A DNA stretch of 64,000 bases from Halotia wernerae. Lineage in GTDB: Bacteria; Cyanobacteriota; Cyanobacteriia; Cyanobacteriales; Nostocaceae. Each line of letters begins with the position of its first letter. The first letter of the stretch is position 1. The notes below the pieces were generated by a model. It had not been told where the DNA came from, made no database searches, and saw nothing but the letters and a program-made list of their open reading frames with translations. Position numbers and translations under genes: made by a program. The DNA lies in contig JAYGHB010000103.1 in NCBI GenBank assembly GCA_034931985.1, forward strand, positions 1 to 64,000, in the 5' to 3' direction. This document shows positions 6,069 through 14,676 of this stretch, piece after piece.

Positions 6069-7572
6069 CTGGAGTTTAGACTAAATTGGTCATGTTCAAG
6101 AAAAAAAGGGAGTCTGATTGAATACAGTCCCCCTTTTGGCAGAAGCTGAGAAACGAACTACCATTACTCAGCTGCCAATATGAAACGTGCCAGATTAGAA
6201 GAATTCCGTCAAGCAGTCTACAAATATTTAGGTAGGGCTAAAGATGCAACTTTTGAGTTGACAGATGCCATATTGCTAACTAGAAATGTTTATTGCCTAG
6301 CAGAATTGTCCCTATCACCAGTATTTAGAAGGAAGTGGCCAAGTATCTATGAGGCACTACAAGATAGTAGGCCACAGCGACAGAAATTGATGCAGCTATA
6401 TATTAAACAAATCCCCGCAGAGGGACGACCATTGTTAGCAGGAGATCACACAAACTGGTCACGCCCAGATGCAGTAAGGTTGCAAGAGCGAACTTATGAG
6501 CATAGTGGCACATCCATAGCGGGAAATAAACCGATTACCATTGGTCAAGGATATAGCACAATTGCCTGGATACCTGAAAATGAGGGAAGTTGGGCATTAC
6601 CATTAAGACATGAACGGATCACAAGTGCCGAAAGTCCTATTGGGAAAGCAATTTGGCAACTCAAACAGGTGTGTAAATATTTGCCTACCAGACCGATTTC
6701 AGTTTGGGATAGTGAATATGGTTGTGCGCCTTTTGTCTTAAAAACTGCGAATATTCCAGCAGATATTCTCGTTCGGTTGCGTTCAAATCTGTGTTTATGG
6801 GGTGAACCTAGAGCTTATTCGGGAAAAGAGCGACCCAAAAAGCATGGTGATAAATTTAAACTGAATGAACCCACAACATGGAGTGAAGCGACATCTATGT
6901 TGGAAATAAATGACCCAAAATTAGGACGTGTGCGTGTGAGCTTGTGGGAAGATTTACACTTCCGTCAGGCTGCTACACGTCCAATGTTAATTATCAGGAT
7001 TGAACGTCTGGACGCGCAAGGCAATGAACGAGTCTCCAAACCTTTATGGTTGGCTTGGGTAGGAGAAAAAATGCCACCATTAGAAGAAGTTTGGTGTCTT
7101 TACTTGCGTCGCTTTACCATTGACCATTGGTATCGCTTTTTGAAGCAGCGTCTACACTGGACAGTTCCAAACTTAAGCACTCCCAAGCAATGTGACAGGT
7201 GGAGTGACCTCATGCCTCTCATGACTTGGGAATTGTGGTTAGCCCGTGATATCGTGACTGACAATCCCCTCCCTTGGCAGAAATCTCAGAGTAATTTGAC
7301 TCCTGGAAGAGTTGCTCAGGCTATGGGTGGAGTTTTCGCGGCGATTGGTACTCCCACCTCTGCACCCAAACCTCGCGGAAAGTCTCCTGGTTGGCAACCA
7401 GGAAAAAAGCGTCACCGTAAAAACCGATGTCCCATTGTTAAAAAAACAGTAGCACGACCACCTAAAGAACCATCTGTTGCTGTTTAATACCTAAGATTAT
7501 TCATACTTTTGCTAAGTCTTTGATTAACTCAGCCCTGCTGGGTCATTTTGCATTGCTTAGTCTAAACTCCAG
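6069..7572 (+). mobile_element. Complete DDE insertion sequence (IS4/IS701-like)
   Basis: Perfect 16-bp terminal inverted repeats, CTGGAGTTTAGACTAA at 6069-6084 and its complement at 7557-7572, bracket one transposase gene (6180-7487), making a 1504-bp element. I see no clear target-site duplication in the flanking bases. The right end cuts into the start of another transposase gene, so insertion was probably followed by rearrangement. Confidence 0.8.
6180..7487 (+). CDS. DDE transposase, IS4/IS701-like
   Basis: A 435-residue transposase filling the element between the two 16-bp inverted repeats. Expected landmarks are present: AGDHTNW (first catalytic Asp, around residue 97), SVWDSEYG (second Asp, around 182) and YLRRFTIDHWYRFLKQRLHW near 310, which corresponds to the Y-(2)-R-(3)-E-(6)-K region of IS4-type enzymes. 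In that block a Asp (IDHW) stands where Glu is typical; I believe this is normal for this cyanobacterial group. The basic C-terminal tail (PGWQPGKKRHRKNRCP) suits DNA binding. The gene appears intact. Family naming between IS4 and IS701 groups is uncertain. Confidence 0.85.
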   Translation: MKRARLEEFRQAVYKYLGRAKDATFELTDAILLTRNVYCLAELSLSPVFRRKWPSIYEALQDSRPQRQKLMQLYIKQIPAEGRPLLAGDHTNWSRPDAVRLQERTYEHSGTSIAGNKPITIGQGYSTIAWIPENEGSWALPLRHERITSAESPIGKAIWQLKQVCKYLPTRPISVWDSEYGCAPFVLKTANIPADILVRLRSNLCLWGEPRAYSGKERPKKHGDKFKLNEPTTWSEATSMLEINDPKLGRVRVSLWEDLHFRQAATRPMLIIRIERLDAQGNERVSKPLWLAWVGEKMPPLEEVWCLYLRRFTIDHWYRFLKQRLHWTVPNLSTPKQCDRWSDLMPLMTWELWLARDIVTDNPLPWQKSQSNLTPGRVAQAMGGVFAAIGTPTSAPKPRGKSPGWQPGKKRHRKNRCPIVKKTVARPPKEPSVAV

Positions 7573-7634
7573 ACTATTACCGGAATATCATCAATTCGCT
7601 CGGAATTAATTTTTACCTGTTCGTTTATCGCCAT
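7573..7634 (-). pseudogene. Truncated transposase N-terminus cut by the insertion sequence
   Basis: An ATG at 7634 on the - strand, preceded by GGAGAGGGGTG, opens the frame MAINEQVKINSERIDDIPVI, which is broken exactly at the inverted-repeat end at 7572. The xxDDIPVI start resembles the N-terminus of a different cyanobacterial transposase family. The matching 3' part is not found on the other side of the element, so it was deleted. Assignment rests on about 20 residues and is tentative. Confidence 0.4.
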
Positions 7635-7922
7635 ACGCACACCCCTCTCCAGAATATGTCTTACAGACTAACGGAAAATGGTGCTATTACTGCTTATCGC
7701 CCTATTCCTTTCTCCTCAAGGCATTAATTCCTCTCACTCTTCAAAAATGAGCGAACGTACAGTGATTAAGTCAATGTCTCAGAATTTGGCTTCGATTATT
7801 GTTTTCCGAAAGTGACAAAACAGGGTTAGGCATCACTTGCAGGGCAGTTATGGCTCATATTGATAGTCACAAGTATAAGTAGAGACAATTACAAATGTGC
7901 TTCGTCATTTTTGAGATAGTTA
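7635..7922. other. Intergenic stretch, probable transposon debris
   Basis: No gene is visible. The - strand segment CCTGTTTTGTCACTTTCGG near 7800-7825 could be the outer end of the truncated transposon above. I see no terminator, tRNA or CRISPR repeat here. Confidence 0.3.
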
Positions 7923-8079
7923 GGTTGTGTCGCAAAAATGTGAGTGATCCTGCTCCACGATATTGTTCAAATACTTCACCTGTCGCAGTTCGGTAGTTTC
8001 GGGTAGTTGGTAAGGCTGAACAACGACAACAAAGCTGACTTACCTTACCATCTCCTTCATCACTTTTTGCGACAGAACC
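7923..8079. mobile_element. Miniature inverted-repeat element, IS6-like ends
   Basis: The ends GGTTGTGTCGCAAAAA (7923-7938) and, in complement, GGTTCTGTCGCAAAAA (8064-8079) match at 15 of 16 positions and resemble IS6/IS26-family terminal repeats (GGTTCTGTTGCAAA type). The 157 bp between hold no open frame of useful length, so this is an internally deleted, non-autonomous copy. No 8-bp target duplication is visible. Confidence 0.6.
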
Positions 8080-8174
8080 CTTCTGTGTGCCTGTAATCAG
8101 ATCACCTTATCTTCTGAGGATTTCTTATTTTCCTCTGCTTAGAGTGATGGAAGAGCGTTAGTGTAGAAATCGAA

Positions 8175-9008
8175 TCAGGGATTTAAGTACATTTGTTTGT
8201 TGCTTACTACTTTTCCCTTGCGTCCTATCGGTACACACATCGGTGTCTCCACCACTGGGTCAGGAATAATCCGGCACTCCAACCCAAAAACTTCTTGAAC
8301 CATTTCTTGAGTCATCACTAGCTTTGGTTCCCCAGCCGCAAAAATTCGACCATCTTTGACTGCAACTAAGTAATCAGCATAACGACACGCCTGATTTAAA
8401 TCATGCAGCACCATTACAATTGTCCGTCCCTGATTTTGGTTCAACTCATACAACAAATCCAAAATTTCTATCTGGTGCGCCAAATCCAAAAAAGTAGTCG
8501 GTTCATCTAAAAGTAAAATATCTGTATCTTGTGCCAACGCCATTGCAATCCAAGCTCTTTGTCGTTGCCCACCAGATAAAGTATCTAATGCTCTGTCTGC
8601 CAACTTCAACAAATCTGTAAGTTCTAGTGCCTGCTGCACGATTTTTTCATCTTTTGCCGACCACTGCTGCGACCAATTTTGATAAGGATAACGTCCTTGT
8701 GCTACTAAATCTTGCACTGTTAACCCTTCCGGTGCTACTGGCCCTTGGGGCAAAATACCTAACTGCTGTGCTACTTCTTTGGTGGAAAGATTAAAAATAG
8801 ATGTTCCATCAAGATATACTGTACCGCCACGGGGTTTAAGTAATCTTGCTAAACCTCTTAATAAGGTTGATTTACCACAACCATTAGCACCAACTAAACC
8901 ACTAATTTGCCCAGTGGGGATTGCCAAATTCAGGTCACGGATAATCAGCGCACCATCATAAGCTAAAGACAGACTTTTGGTTGAGAGTCCTTTCATAAGT
9001 GAAACCAT
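8175..9008 (-). CDS. Iron-siderophore ABC transporter ATP-binding protein (FecE/FhuC type)
   Basis: A cytoplasmic ATPase that powers ferric-siderophore import with the two FecCD permeases encoded just upstream. Walker A is GANGCGKST, the signature is LSGGQRQRAW, Walker B is ILLLDEPTTFLDL, and the switch His lies in VMVLHDLNQA, the FecE/FhuC/BtuD pattern. The frame stays open to a TTG at 9068, but ATG at 9008 or 8996 (MKGLSTKSLSLAYDG) gives a usual length of about 275 residues and is preferred. It is the third gene of a leftward operon, 86 bases after the second permease. The metal chelate is inferred to be a siderophore from the surrounding genes. Confidence 0.92.
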   Translation of the reverse strand: MVSLMKGLSTKSLSLAYDGALIIRDLNLAIPTGQISGLVGANGCGKSTLLRGLARLLKPRGGTVYLDGTSIFNLSTKEVAQQLGILPQGPVAPEGLTVQDLVAQGRYPYQNWSQQWSAKDEKIVQQALELTDLLKLADRALDTLSGGQRQRAWIAMALAQDTDILLLDEPTTFLDLAHQIEILDLLYELNQNQGRTIVMVLHDLNQACRYADYLVAVKDGRIFAAGEPKLVMTQEMVQEVFGLECRIIPDPVVETPMCVPIGRKGKVVSNKQMYLNP

Positions 9009-9094
9009 TTTAGATTTTGGATTTGTGAAAACCTGATTTTTGGGTTGATAAAATATTGTTTTTACCAAATTCTCAATCCCCAGTCTTCAGTTCC

Positions 9095-10135
9095 TTATTT
9101 TTTACGGTTACGAATCAATAAATAAAGAAAATAAGGCGCGCCAACAGCAGCCGTCACCACTCCGCAAGGAATTTCAATAGGTGCAAACAAAGTTCGTCCT
9201 AAGAAGTCTGCGGTGACAACAATTACTCCACCCAACAGTGCTGCGGTGGGAATCAACCCTTCATGGTTTGGGCCTACTAACTGTCTTCCTATATGCGGCG
9301 CAATTAAACCAACAAATTGAATATTACCAGCGGTGGCGACTGATGCGCCTACTAAACCTACACCCACTAGCACAAGTAAAGCACGTTGCCATTCCACCCT
9401 ACTACCTAAACCTTTGGCGACATCATCTCCCAAATTCAAGGCGTTCAAATGCCTTGCAAATGTCAACGCCATCGGTAGAAAAACAATTAACCAAGGCAAA
9501 AAGGAAAATACCTGCTCCCAAGTGCGTCCGTAGACACTGCCAGCCAACCACACCAAAGCATCACTAACACTATAAATTTCGCCAAAGGTAATCAATAAGT
9601 CGGTGAAAGCATTGGCGATTTCTGATAAACCAATGCCTATCAAAATAAACAAAAGAGGAGAACTACCATTATTCCAAGCCAAGGAGTAAATTAAACCACC
9701 CATTAACAAAGCACCGAAAAAGGCTGATAAAGGCAGAGTGTAAATTGGTGCTGAGGGAAATAGCACAATGATTGTGACTGCTACTAAATTCGCCCCGGAA
9801 TTGATGCCAATAAAAGCAGGATCAGCTAAAGGGTTACGTGTTAGACCTTGGAAAATCGTGCCAGAAATTGCCAGCGCCACACCCACCATAAAAGCTACAA
9901 GGGTACGGGGTAGACGCAGGTTGTGAATTACGAAAGCATGGTCTGGGTTGCCTGTATCTAAGCCCAATATAGTTTTCACGATATCTAAAGGCGAGATTGG
10001 ATATTCACCCCGCCCTACATTCATTACCATCGCCACTGCGATCGCTAGCGCCAAACATACCAGTATGACTGGTACACGTCGGTCAATTCGGAAAGATATC
10101 GCCTGCGAACGAATGACTAGCCAATCAAAACTCAT
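9095..10135 (-). CDS. FecCD-family siderophore ABC permease (second subunit)
   Basis: A 346-residue inner-membrane permease with about nine hydrophobic segments and the family landmarks LRLPRTLVAFMVGVALAISG, GLTRNPLADPAFIGINSGA and FVGLIAPHIGRQLVGPNHE, the last forming the loop that touches the ATPase. The N-terminal SQAISFRIDRRVPVI is cytoplasmic. Its start overlaps the stop of the upstream permease by four bases, indicating translational coupling and formation of a heterodimeric channel with it. It imports ferric siderophore delivered by one of the binding proteins encoded about 12-18 kb to the right. Confidence 0.93.
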   Translation of the reverse strand: MSFDWLVIRSQAISFRIDRRVPVILVCLALAIAVAMVMNVGRGEYPISPLDIVKTILGLDTGNPDHAFVIHNLRLPRTLVAFMVGVALAISGTIFQGLTRNPLADPAFIGINSGANLVAVTIIVLFPSAPIYTLPLSAFFGALLMGGLIYSLAWNNGSSPLLFILIGIGLSEIANAFTDLLITFGEIYSVSDALVWLAGSVYGRTWEQVFSFLPWLIVFLPMALTFARHLNALNLGDDVAKGLGSRVEWQRALLVLVGVGLVGASVATAGNIQFVGLIAPHIGRQLVGPNHEGLIPTAALLGGVIVVTADFLGRTLFAPIEIPCGVVTAAVGAPYFLYLLIRNRKK

Positions 10136-11163
10136 TTTTTCACCTTCGACTTAGCTAGGTAGACAAAAAAAGGAGCGCCAACTATTGCTGTCATTACACC
10201 TACAGGTAACTCCTGTGGTTTGAGCAATACACGGGCGGCAATATCTGCGACCAAGAGTAAAATTGCACCCAAAACTGCACAATAAGGTAATATCCAACGA
10301 TAATCGGATTTAATATAAAATCTCACTATATGGGGAACGACTAAACCAATGAAGCCGATTGGCCCTGCAAGAGCAACAGAACTTCCTGCTAGTAAGACTA
10401 CGCTGATAGCGGTAAATATTTTGATCCAAGTTGTCTGTTGACCCAAGCCTTTAGCGATATCTTCACCTAAACTCATGGTGGTGATTTGTCTGCCGAGAGC
10501 AAAAGCTACTACTAATCCCATACCGACGAAAGGCAGTAATTGTAAGAGTAAATTAAAATCTCGACCAGATAATGAACCAGCTAACCAAAATCTCACTTGT
10601 TCGAGTGTTTGTTGGCTGACAATGAGGATACCGGTGGTGAGGGAAGAAATCAAAGCAGTTAAGGCTGCTCCTGCTACCGTCAGATTAAGTGGGGTGGCTC
10701 CTCCCCGTCCTAGCGAACCAAGGATGTAAACTAACACCGCTGTTACTCCCGCACCCAAAAAGGCCACGAGGGCGTAAACACTTACGGATGAGCTGCCAAA
10801 AATAAAAGTTGCGACAACTACAAAGAGTGCGGCTCCCGACTCAATACCCAAAATACCTGGATCTGCTAAGGGGTTTCGCGTCAAACCCTGCATCAATGCT
10901 CCCGATACAGCCAGGGCTGAACCTACAAGGATAGCAATTAGCGATCGCGGTAATCTCACGGTCTGAATAACTAAGTGATCGTAGGAACCATCAAAGGCTA
11001 TAAAAGATGTCAAAATCTTACCTAGAGGTATGTCTGCTGCACCTAGCGTCACACTGTACACCAAGCAAATTAGCAGCATACATAGTCCCAAAACCAGACC
11101 AAATAAGGCTGTAATTGGTGGCTTTTTCAATCCTCTGGGTGACACTGTGGTCGCTTTCATCAT
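10132..11163 (-). CDS. FecCD-family siderophore ABC permease (first subunit)
   Basis: A 343-residue polytopic membrane protein paired with the permease at 9095-10135. It contains VRLPRSLIAILVGSALAVSGALMQG, NPLADPGILGIESGAALF and GFIGLVVPHIVRFYIKSDYR, standard for FecCD/BtuC. It is the first gene of the importer operon; the start at 11163 has GGATCATGATGAAA context, with an alternative ATG three bases downstream. A Fur-box-like motif lies about 100 bases upstream. It is divergent from the acylase gene across a 700-base spacer. Confidence 0.93.
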   Translation of the reverse strand: MMKATTVSPRGLKKPPITALFGLVLGLCMLLICLVYSVTLGAADIPLGKILTSFIAFDGSYDHLVIQTVRLPRSLIAILVGSALAVSGALMQGLTRNPLADPGILGIESGAALFVVVATFIFGSSSVSVYALVAFLGAGVTAVLVYILGSLGRGGATPLNLTVAGAALTALISSLTTGILIVSQQTLEQVRFWLAGSLSGRDFNLLLQLLPFVGMGLVVAFALGRQITTMSLGEDIAKGLGQQTTWIKIFTAISVVLLAGSSVALAGPIGFIGLVVPHIVRFYIKSDYRWILPYCAVLGAILLLVADIAARVLLKPQELPVGVMTAIVGAPFFVYLAKSKVKK

Positions 11164-11261
11164 GATCCTGCCGTCATTTGAAGATATTACGCTCTGCTAG
11201 TTAGTTGTTTTTTCAATGGACATTCTCAATATTTAACAGCTTTTTAATCATGAGAGTTGAT

Positions 11262-11276
11262 AATCTTTCTTGATAA
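11262..11276. promoter_or_regulatory. Candidate Fur box upstream of the importer operon
   Basis: AATCTTTCTTGATAA, within an AT-rich stretch beginning GATAAT at 11259. It aligns closely with AATCTTTCTCAATAA upstream of the first TonB receptor and with TTCTCAAT-type sites at other promoters of this locus. It lies about 100 bases before the permease start at 11163. Confidence 0.4.
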
Positions 11277-11297
11277 ATATATAGATTACATGATTGT

Positions 11298-11336
11298 GTA
11301 TCCTTTATCCCATTTTTTAAACGGGATAAAGGATAC
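11298..11336. repeat. Perfect 14-bp hairpin
   Basis: GTATCCTTTATCCC (11298-11311) pairs with GGGATAAAGGATAC (11323-11336) around an 11-nt loop. There is no T-run after it, and it sits between divergent operons, so it is more likely a small interspersed repeat or regulatory structure than a terminator. Confidence 0.6.
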
Positions 11337-11675
11337 CATTCCAACTTTGATATAATTTCTCAACAAAGTGGTATTGTTAGATCAACTTAAATCTGCTTTG
11401 TCAAAGTCACTTGCGTGCAGCTTTACAGAGAAGGAAGAAGTTAGGACTGAAGTTAGAAGAAGGAATAGCTAATCAAAACTTTAGTTCTGAGTTTAAAGCT
11501 CAGTCAAGACAAAGATGTTTTTTGAGGTTGCATAGCACGAAAAAACAGCGTCCTTGTTCCAATCCCACTTTTTGCTCATGTGGGTACTTCTTCCCTCTTC
11601 CCTCTTCCTTCTTCCTTCGTGAATTTGTTACCAAGAGGCTGCTCTTAGGGATTAGCAAGAAATAATTTACTACTA

Positions 11676-11738
11676 CTTGTGGGGTGGAAATTTTATCTGC
11701 CCTTAGTTACGGGTGGGCAAGTTGGTCTACCCCACAAG
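11676..11738. repeat. Nested inverted repeat of a cyanobacterial interspersed type
   Basis: CTTGTGGGGT (11676-11685) and ACCCCACAAG (11729-11738) form the outer stem, with GCCC...GGGC inside. Elements built on (T)TGTGGGGTGG...CCACCCCACAA are scattered in Nostoc-type genomes. The rest of the 11,337-11,864 spacer shows no convincing gene. Confidence 0.55.
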
Positions 11739-11864
11739 AAGAGTTGGATGTTTTTTGATTTGGAAGTTCCTTAGCAGATGTGCAGAAGGGCAAAGGGAAA
11801 ACTCTTCTCTCCTGCTTGTCTTTTGACCAATAGCAGTTTCAGTCACCAAGTGTTACATCTGTAA

Positions 11865-13982
11865 ATGGTGGTGTTCATGAGGATTGATAGTTTACTAAGG
11901 GTTTACAAAAGAAAATCAATACGCGTTTTATCTTTAATACTCAGCTTGATATTGGTTTTGTTTGCCGTCAGCCGCACTGTAGCTGTACCAACAAAATCTA
12001 CAGAGATATTATGGGATACCTACGGTGTACCGCATATTTACGGCAAAGATGACCAGAGTGCATTTTATGCCTTTGGTTGGGCGCAAATGCAAAGTCATGG
12101 AGATTTACTTTTGCGTCTCTATGGTCAAGCACGGGGACGCGCGGCCGAATATTGGGGAGAGGAATATCTGGAGTCAGATCGTTGGGTACAGACTGCGGGA
12201 GTACCAGAACGCGCTCGTTCTTGGTACAAAGCACAGAGTCCAGCTTTTCGTAGTTATCTTGATGCTTTTGCTAGTGGGATCAATGCTTATGCAAAACAAA
12301 ATCCTAACTCAATTGACGATCAAGTTGAGGCGGTGCTACCAGTCAAGGCAGAAGATGTCATGGCTCACTTACATCGAGTCCTCAATTTTACCTTTGTGGT
12401 TAATCCAGAGCAAGTATTAGACCTGAGCAAAGAAAAGTTGCAAGCAGGATCTAATGGTTGGGCGATCGCACCAAGTCATTCTGCCAATGGGAAGGCTATG
12501 TTGTTAGCAAACCCACACCTCCCTTGGTCAGATTTATTTTTGTGGTATGAAGCCCAAATCACCGCACCAGGAATTGATGCTTATGGGGCAACACTTGTAG
12601 GTATTCCTGTATTAGCGATCGCCTTTAACAACAACTTAGGTTGGACTCACACCGTGAACACTTATGATGGTTGGGATGTTTATGAACTCACACTGACAGG
12701 TAATGGATACCAGTTTGATGACAAAGTTCGTAAATTTCAGACAAAAACCCTATCCTTAAAGGTGAAGCAGAAAGATGGCTCCTTGCAAGAGCAACCATTA
12801 GTAGTGAAAAGTTCTATCCATGGGCCTGTAGTAGCCGAGAAAAATGGTAAAGCTGTGGCACTGAGAGTTGCAGGTCTTGATCGACCAGGTGTACTCCAGC
12901 AGTGGTGGGATATGGCACGATCAAAAAACCTGAACCAGTTTGAAACCGCACTCCGGCGTTTACAATTATCGATGTTTACGGTGATGTATGCAGATCGAGA
13001 AGGGCATATTATGCACCTATTTAACGGTCAAGTTCCAGTCCGATCTAGGGGTGATTTTGAATACTGGGAAGGCATAATCCCAGGAAATACATCTAAAACC
13101 TTGTGGACAAAAATTCATCCTTACAAAGATTTACCACGCATAGTTGACCCGAAGAGTGGCTGGTTGCAAAATACAAACGATCCACCTTGGACAACTACAT
13201 TTCCAGCCGCTATTAAAGCAGATAATTACCCGCCTTATATGGCTCCTCGTTTCATGGGTTTCCGTTCCCAACGTTCTGTAAGGATGTTGGCTGAGGATGA
13301 CAAAATATCTTTTGATCAAATGGTTGCATACAAGCACTCTACCCGCATGGAACTGGCGGATCGGATTTTGGATGATTTAATTCCGGCTGCATGCAAATAT
13401 GGTCAGGACTTAGGGCAAAAAGCAGCTAATGTTTTAGAAGCCTGGGATCGGCAAGCCAATGCAGATAGTCGCGGAGCCGTATTATTTGCCTTTTGGGTAC
13501 AACAGATGGACTTAGATAAGGCGTTTAGTAAACCCTGGAATGAAAATTCTCCACGCACCACACCCGATGGTTTAGCTAATCCTAAAAGTGCAGTTGCAAC
13601 TCTGCAAGCAGTCGCAGCAGAGGTAGAAAAGACTTATGGGGCGCTTGATGTACCGTGGGGCAAGGTTTTTCGGCTACGATTGAGTGATGTGGATTTGCCT
13701 GCTAATGGTGGGGATGGCAGCCTAGGAATTTTTCGGGTACTGAATTCTGCTACTGGAGAAAATTGGCAGTTCCAAGCCGTTGCAGGCGATTCCTATGTGG
13801 CTGCAATTGAATTTTCTAACCCTGTACGAGCAATGGCACTCACCAGCTACGGTAACGCTTCTCAACCCGGATCGCCCCACATTGGCGATCAGCTACAGAT
13901 GTTTGCTAACAAAAAGTTGCGGACTGTGTGGCGCGATCGCTCAGATATTCTCGCCCATCTAGAAGAACGTAAAATATTCTGA
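11865..13982 (+). CDS. Penicillin-acylase-family Ntn hydrolase (PvdQ / AHL-acylase type)
   Basis: A 705-residue exported Ntn hydrolase. Residues about 20-41 (VLSLILSLILVLFAVSRTVA) are a signal sequence or anchor. ILWDTYGVPHIYG is the classic alpha-subunit start, and AGSNGWAIAPSHS near 194-206 marks the self-cleavage site, with Ser196 as the expected new N-terminal nucleophile of the beta subunit. ANPHLPW, GIPVLAIAFNNNLGWTHTVNT and the C-terminal YGNASQPGSPH are further family blocks. Relatives deacylate homoserine lactones or, as PvdQ does, remove the fatty acyl chain from a pyoverdine precursor in the periplasm. Because the nearby assembly line begins with a fatty-acid-loading domain, a siderophore-maturation role is attractive but unproven. 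A second ATG at 11877 is possible. Confidence 0.85.
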   Translation: MVVFMRIDSLLRVYKRKSIRVLSLILSLILVLFAVSRTVAVPTKSTEILWDTYGVPHIYGKDDQSAFYAFGWAQMQSHGDLLLRLYGQARGRAAEYWGEEYLESDRWVQTAGVPERARSWYKAQSPAFRSYLDAFASGINAYAKQNPNSIDDQVEAVLPVKAEDVMAHLHRVLNFTFVVNPEQVLDLSKEKLQAGSNGWAIAPSHSANGKAMLLANPHLPWSDLFLWYEAQITAPGIDAYGATLVGIPVLAIAFNNNLGWTHTVNTYDGWDVYELTLTGNGYQFDDKVRKFQTKTLSLKVKQKDGSLQEQPLVVKSSIHGPVVAEKNGKAVALRVAGLDRPGVLQQWWDMARSKNLNQFETALRRLQLSMFTVMYADREGHIMHLFNGQVPVRSRGDFEYWEGIIPGNTSKTLWTKIHPYKDLPRIVDPKSGWLQNTNDPPWTTTFPAAIKADNYPPYMAPRFMGFRSQRSVRMLAEDDKISFDQMVAYKHSTRMELADRILDDLIPAACKYGQDLGQKAANVLEAWDRQANADSRGAVLFAFWVQQMDLDKAFSKPWNENSPRTTPDGLANPKSAVATLQAVAAEVEKTYGALDVPWGKVFRLRLSDVDLPANGGDGSLGIFRVLNSATGENWQFQAVAGDSYVAAIEFSNPVRAMALTSYGNASQPGSPHIGDQLQMFANKKLRTVWRDRSDILAHLEERKIF

Positions 13983-13991
13983 GGTCAAAAG

Positions 13992-14019
13992 AAGCAGGGG
14001 AGCAGGGAGCAGGGGGAGA
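13992..14019. repeat. GC-rich short tandem repeats
   Basis: Imperfect 7-8-base units of the form GCAGGG(G)(A) follow directly after the acylase stop. This resembles the short tandemly repeated sequences of heterocystous cyanobacteria and the 8-base repeat inside the second PKS gene at 54701. Confidence 0.5.
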
Positions 14020-14343
14020 ACTTGTACAAAATATTTGTTCTCTATTTATTTTAATCGTCCCATTCTTACTGCCTTTATTGTGCTTTTTTGGGGTCTGTCG
14101 TTCTTTTTCTGATGAGTGATTGTTCGTCAATCCTTTGGATCTGGCTTTGATGTCTGGCTGACCTTGTTCTCCTTTCAGGCGGTTGTTTTCATCTTTTAAC
14201 TGCTGATTTTCTGCTCGTAATTCTTTGATTTCTGTTTTTAATTGCTCTATTAGGTTCAGTAATATTTCTACTGTCCGACGCATTGATTCATCTGCAATCC
14301 CTTTTGGCTCTACGGTTTGCAGTAATTCTTCTCCCGACTTCTT
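14020..14343 (-). pseudogene. IS66-like transposase N-terminal remnant
   Basis: Read leftward from about 14343 the frame gives KKSGEELLQTVEPKGIADES then MRRTVEILLNLIEQLKTEIKELRAENQQLKDENNRLKGEQG, the coiled-coil N-terminus of cyanobacterial IS66-like transposases, followed by SSEKERQTPKKHNKGSKNGTIKINREQI. The family then continues with the catalytic domain, but here homology ends near 14030 and the frame runs into tandem repeats and the end of the acylase gene. The upstream portion lacks its normal start and meets a TAG. A dead fragment. Confidence 0.6.
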
Positions 14344-14371
14344 ATACCAATTCTATGTGAGGCTGCACATA

Positions 14372-14399
14372 ACGCCCGCAGGCTAGAAGCCTGGGGCGT
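14372..14399. repeat. Hairpin ACGCCCGCAGGC...GCCTGGGGCGT
   Basis: An 11-bp stem with one bulge encloses TAGAA. The core GCAGGCTAGAAGCCTG is a widely dispersed palindrome in cyanobacterial genomes, also seen near IS200/IS605-type ends. No gene is attached. Confidence 0.5.
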
Positions 14400-14466
14400 C
14401 ATGTCTCATATTTTATGATATTGCGTGTCCCTCACTGACTTTATTTTTTTCTCCTACCCCTACTTA

Positions 14467-14676
14467 GGGGTTGCTGAATAAGTCTCTTAAGCAAATCTAG
14501 AAGCCACACAGCATACGAAATAGTTGTTTCATCGCTCAGTTGACAAATTTACCCAGCGATCGCTAACGATTGTGCAAGGGTTTTGAGACTCTAGATGTTA
14601 TAACCTTGCACTCGTTTGTTGGAAAAAGGCTTAAAACCCTTATCTGGTATATATTACACTTCTATTCAGCAAGCCC
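14467..14676. mobile_element. 210-bp miniature element (MITE) with IS5-like ends and TACTTA repeats
   Basis: The ends GGGGTTGCTGAATAAGT and, in complement, GGGCTTGCTGAATAGAAGT are near-identical, and TACTTA occurs directly outside both ends (14461-14466 and 14677-14682), as a target duplication would. The interior has no convincing gene. The same terminal sequence (TTCAGCAAGCCC) closes the adjacent IS5-like transposase remnant at 15182, so the miniature element probably used that transposase family. Confidence 0.65.

Noticed and set aside
9238..9567. Open frame of 109 codons on the + strand
   Set aside because: Lies entirely opposite a well-conserved FecCD permease gene; antisense shadow.
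11221..11240. TTGAGAATGTCCATTGA on the - strand as a second Fur site close to the importer start
   Set aside because: It shares TTGAGAA with the other sites, but the second half does not fit; left out in favour of the better site at 11262.
11411..11665. Open frame of 84 codons on the + strand between the importer operon and the acylase
   Set aside because: Composition is atypical (LPSSFF low-complexity end), no start-site support, no recognisable family; the region is regulatory and repeat-rich.
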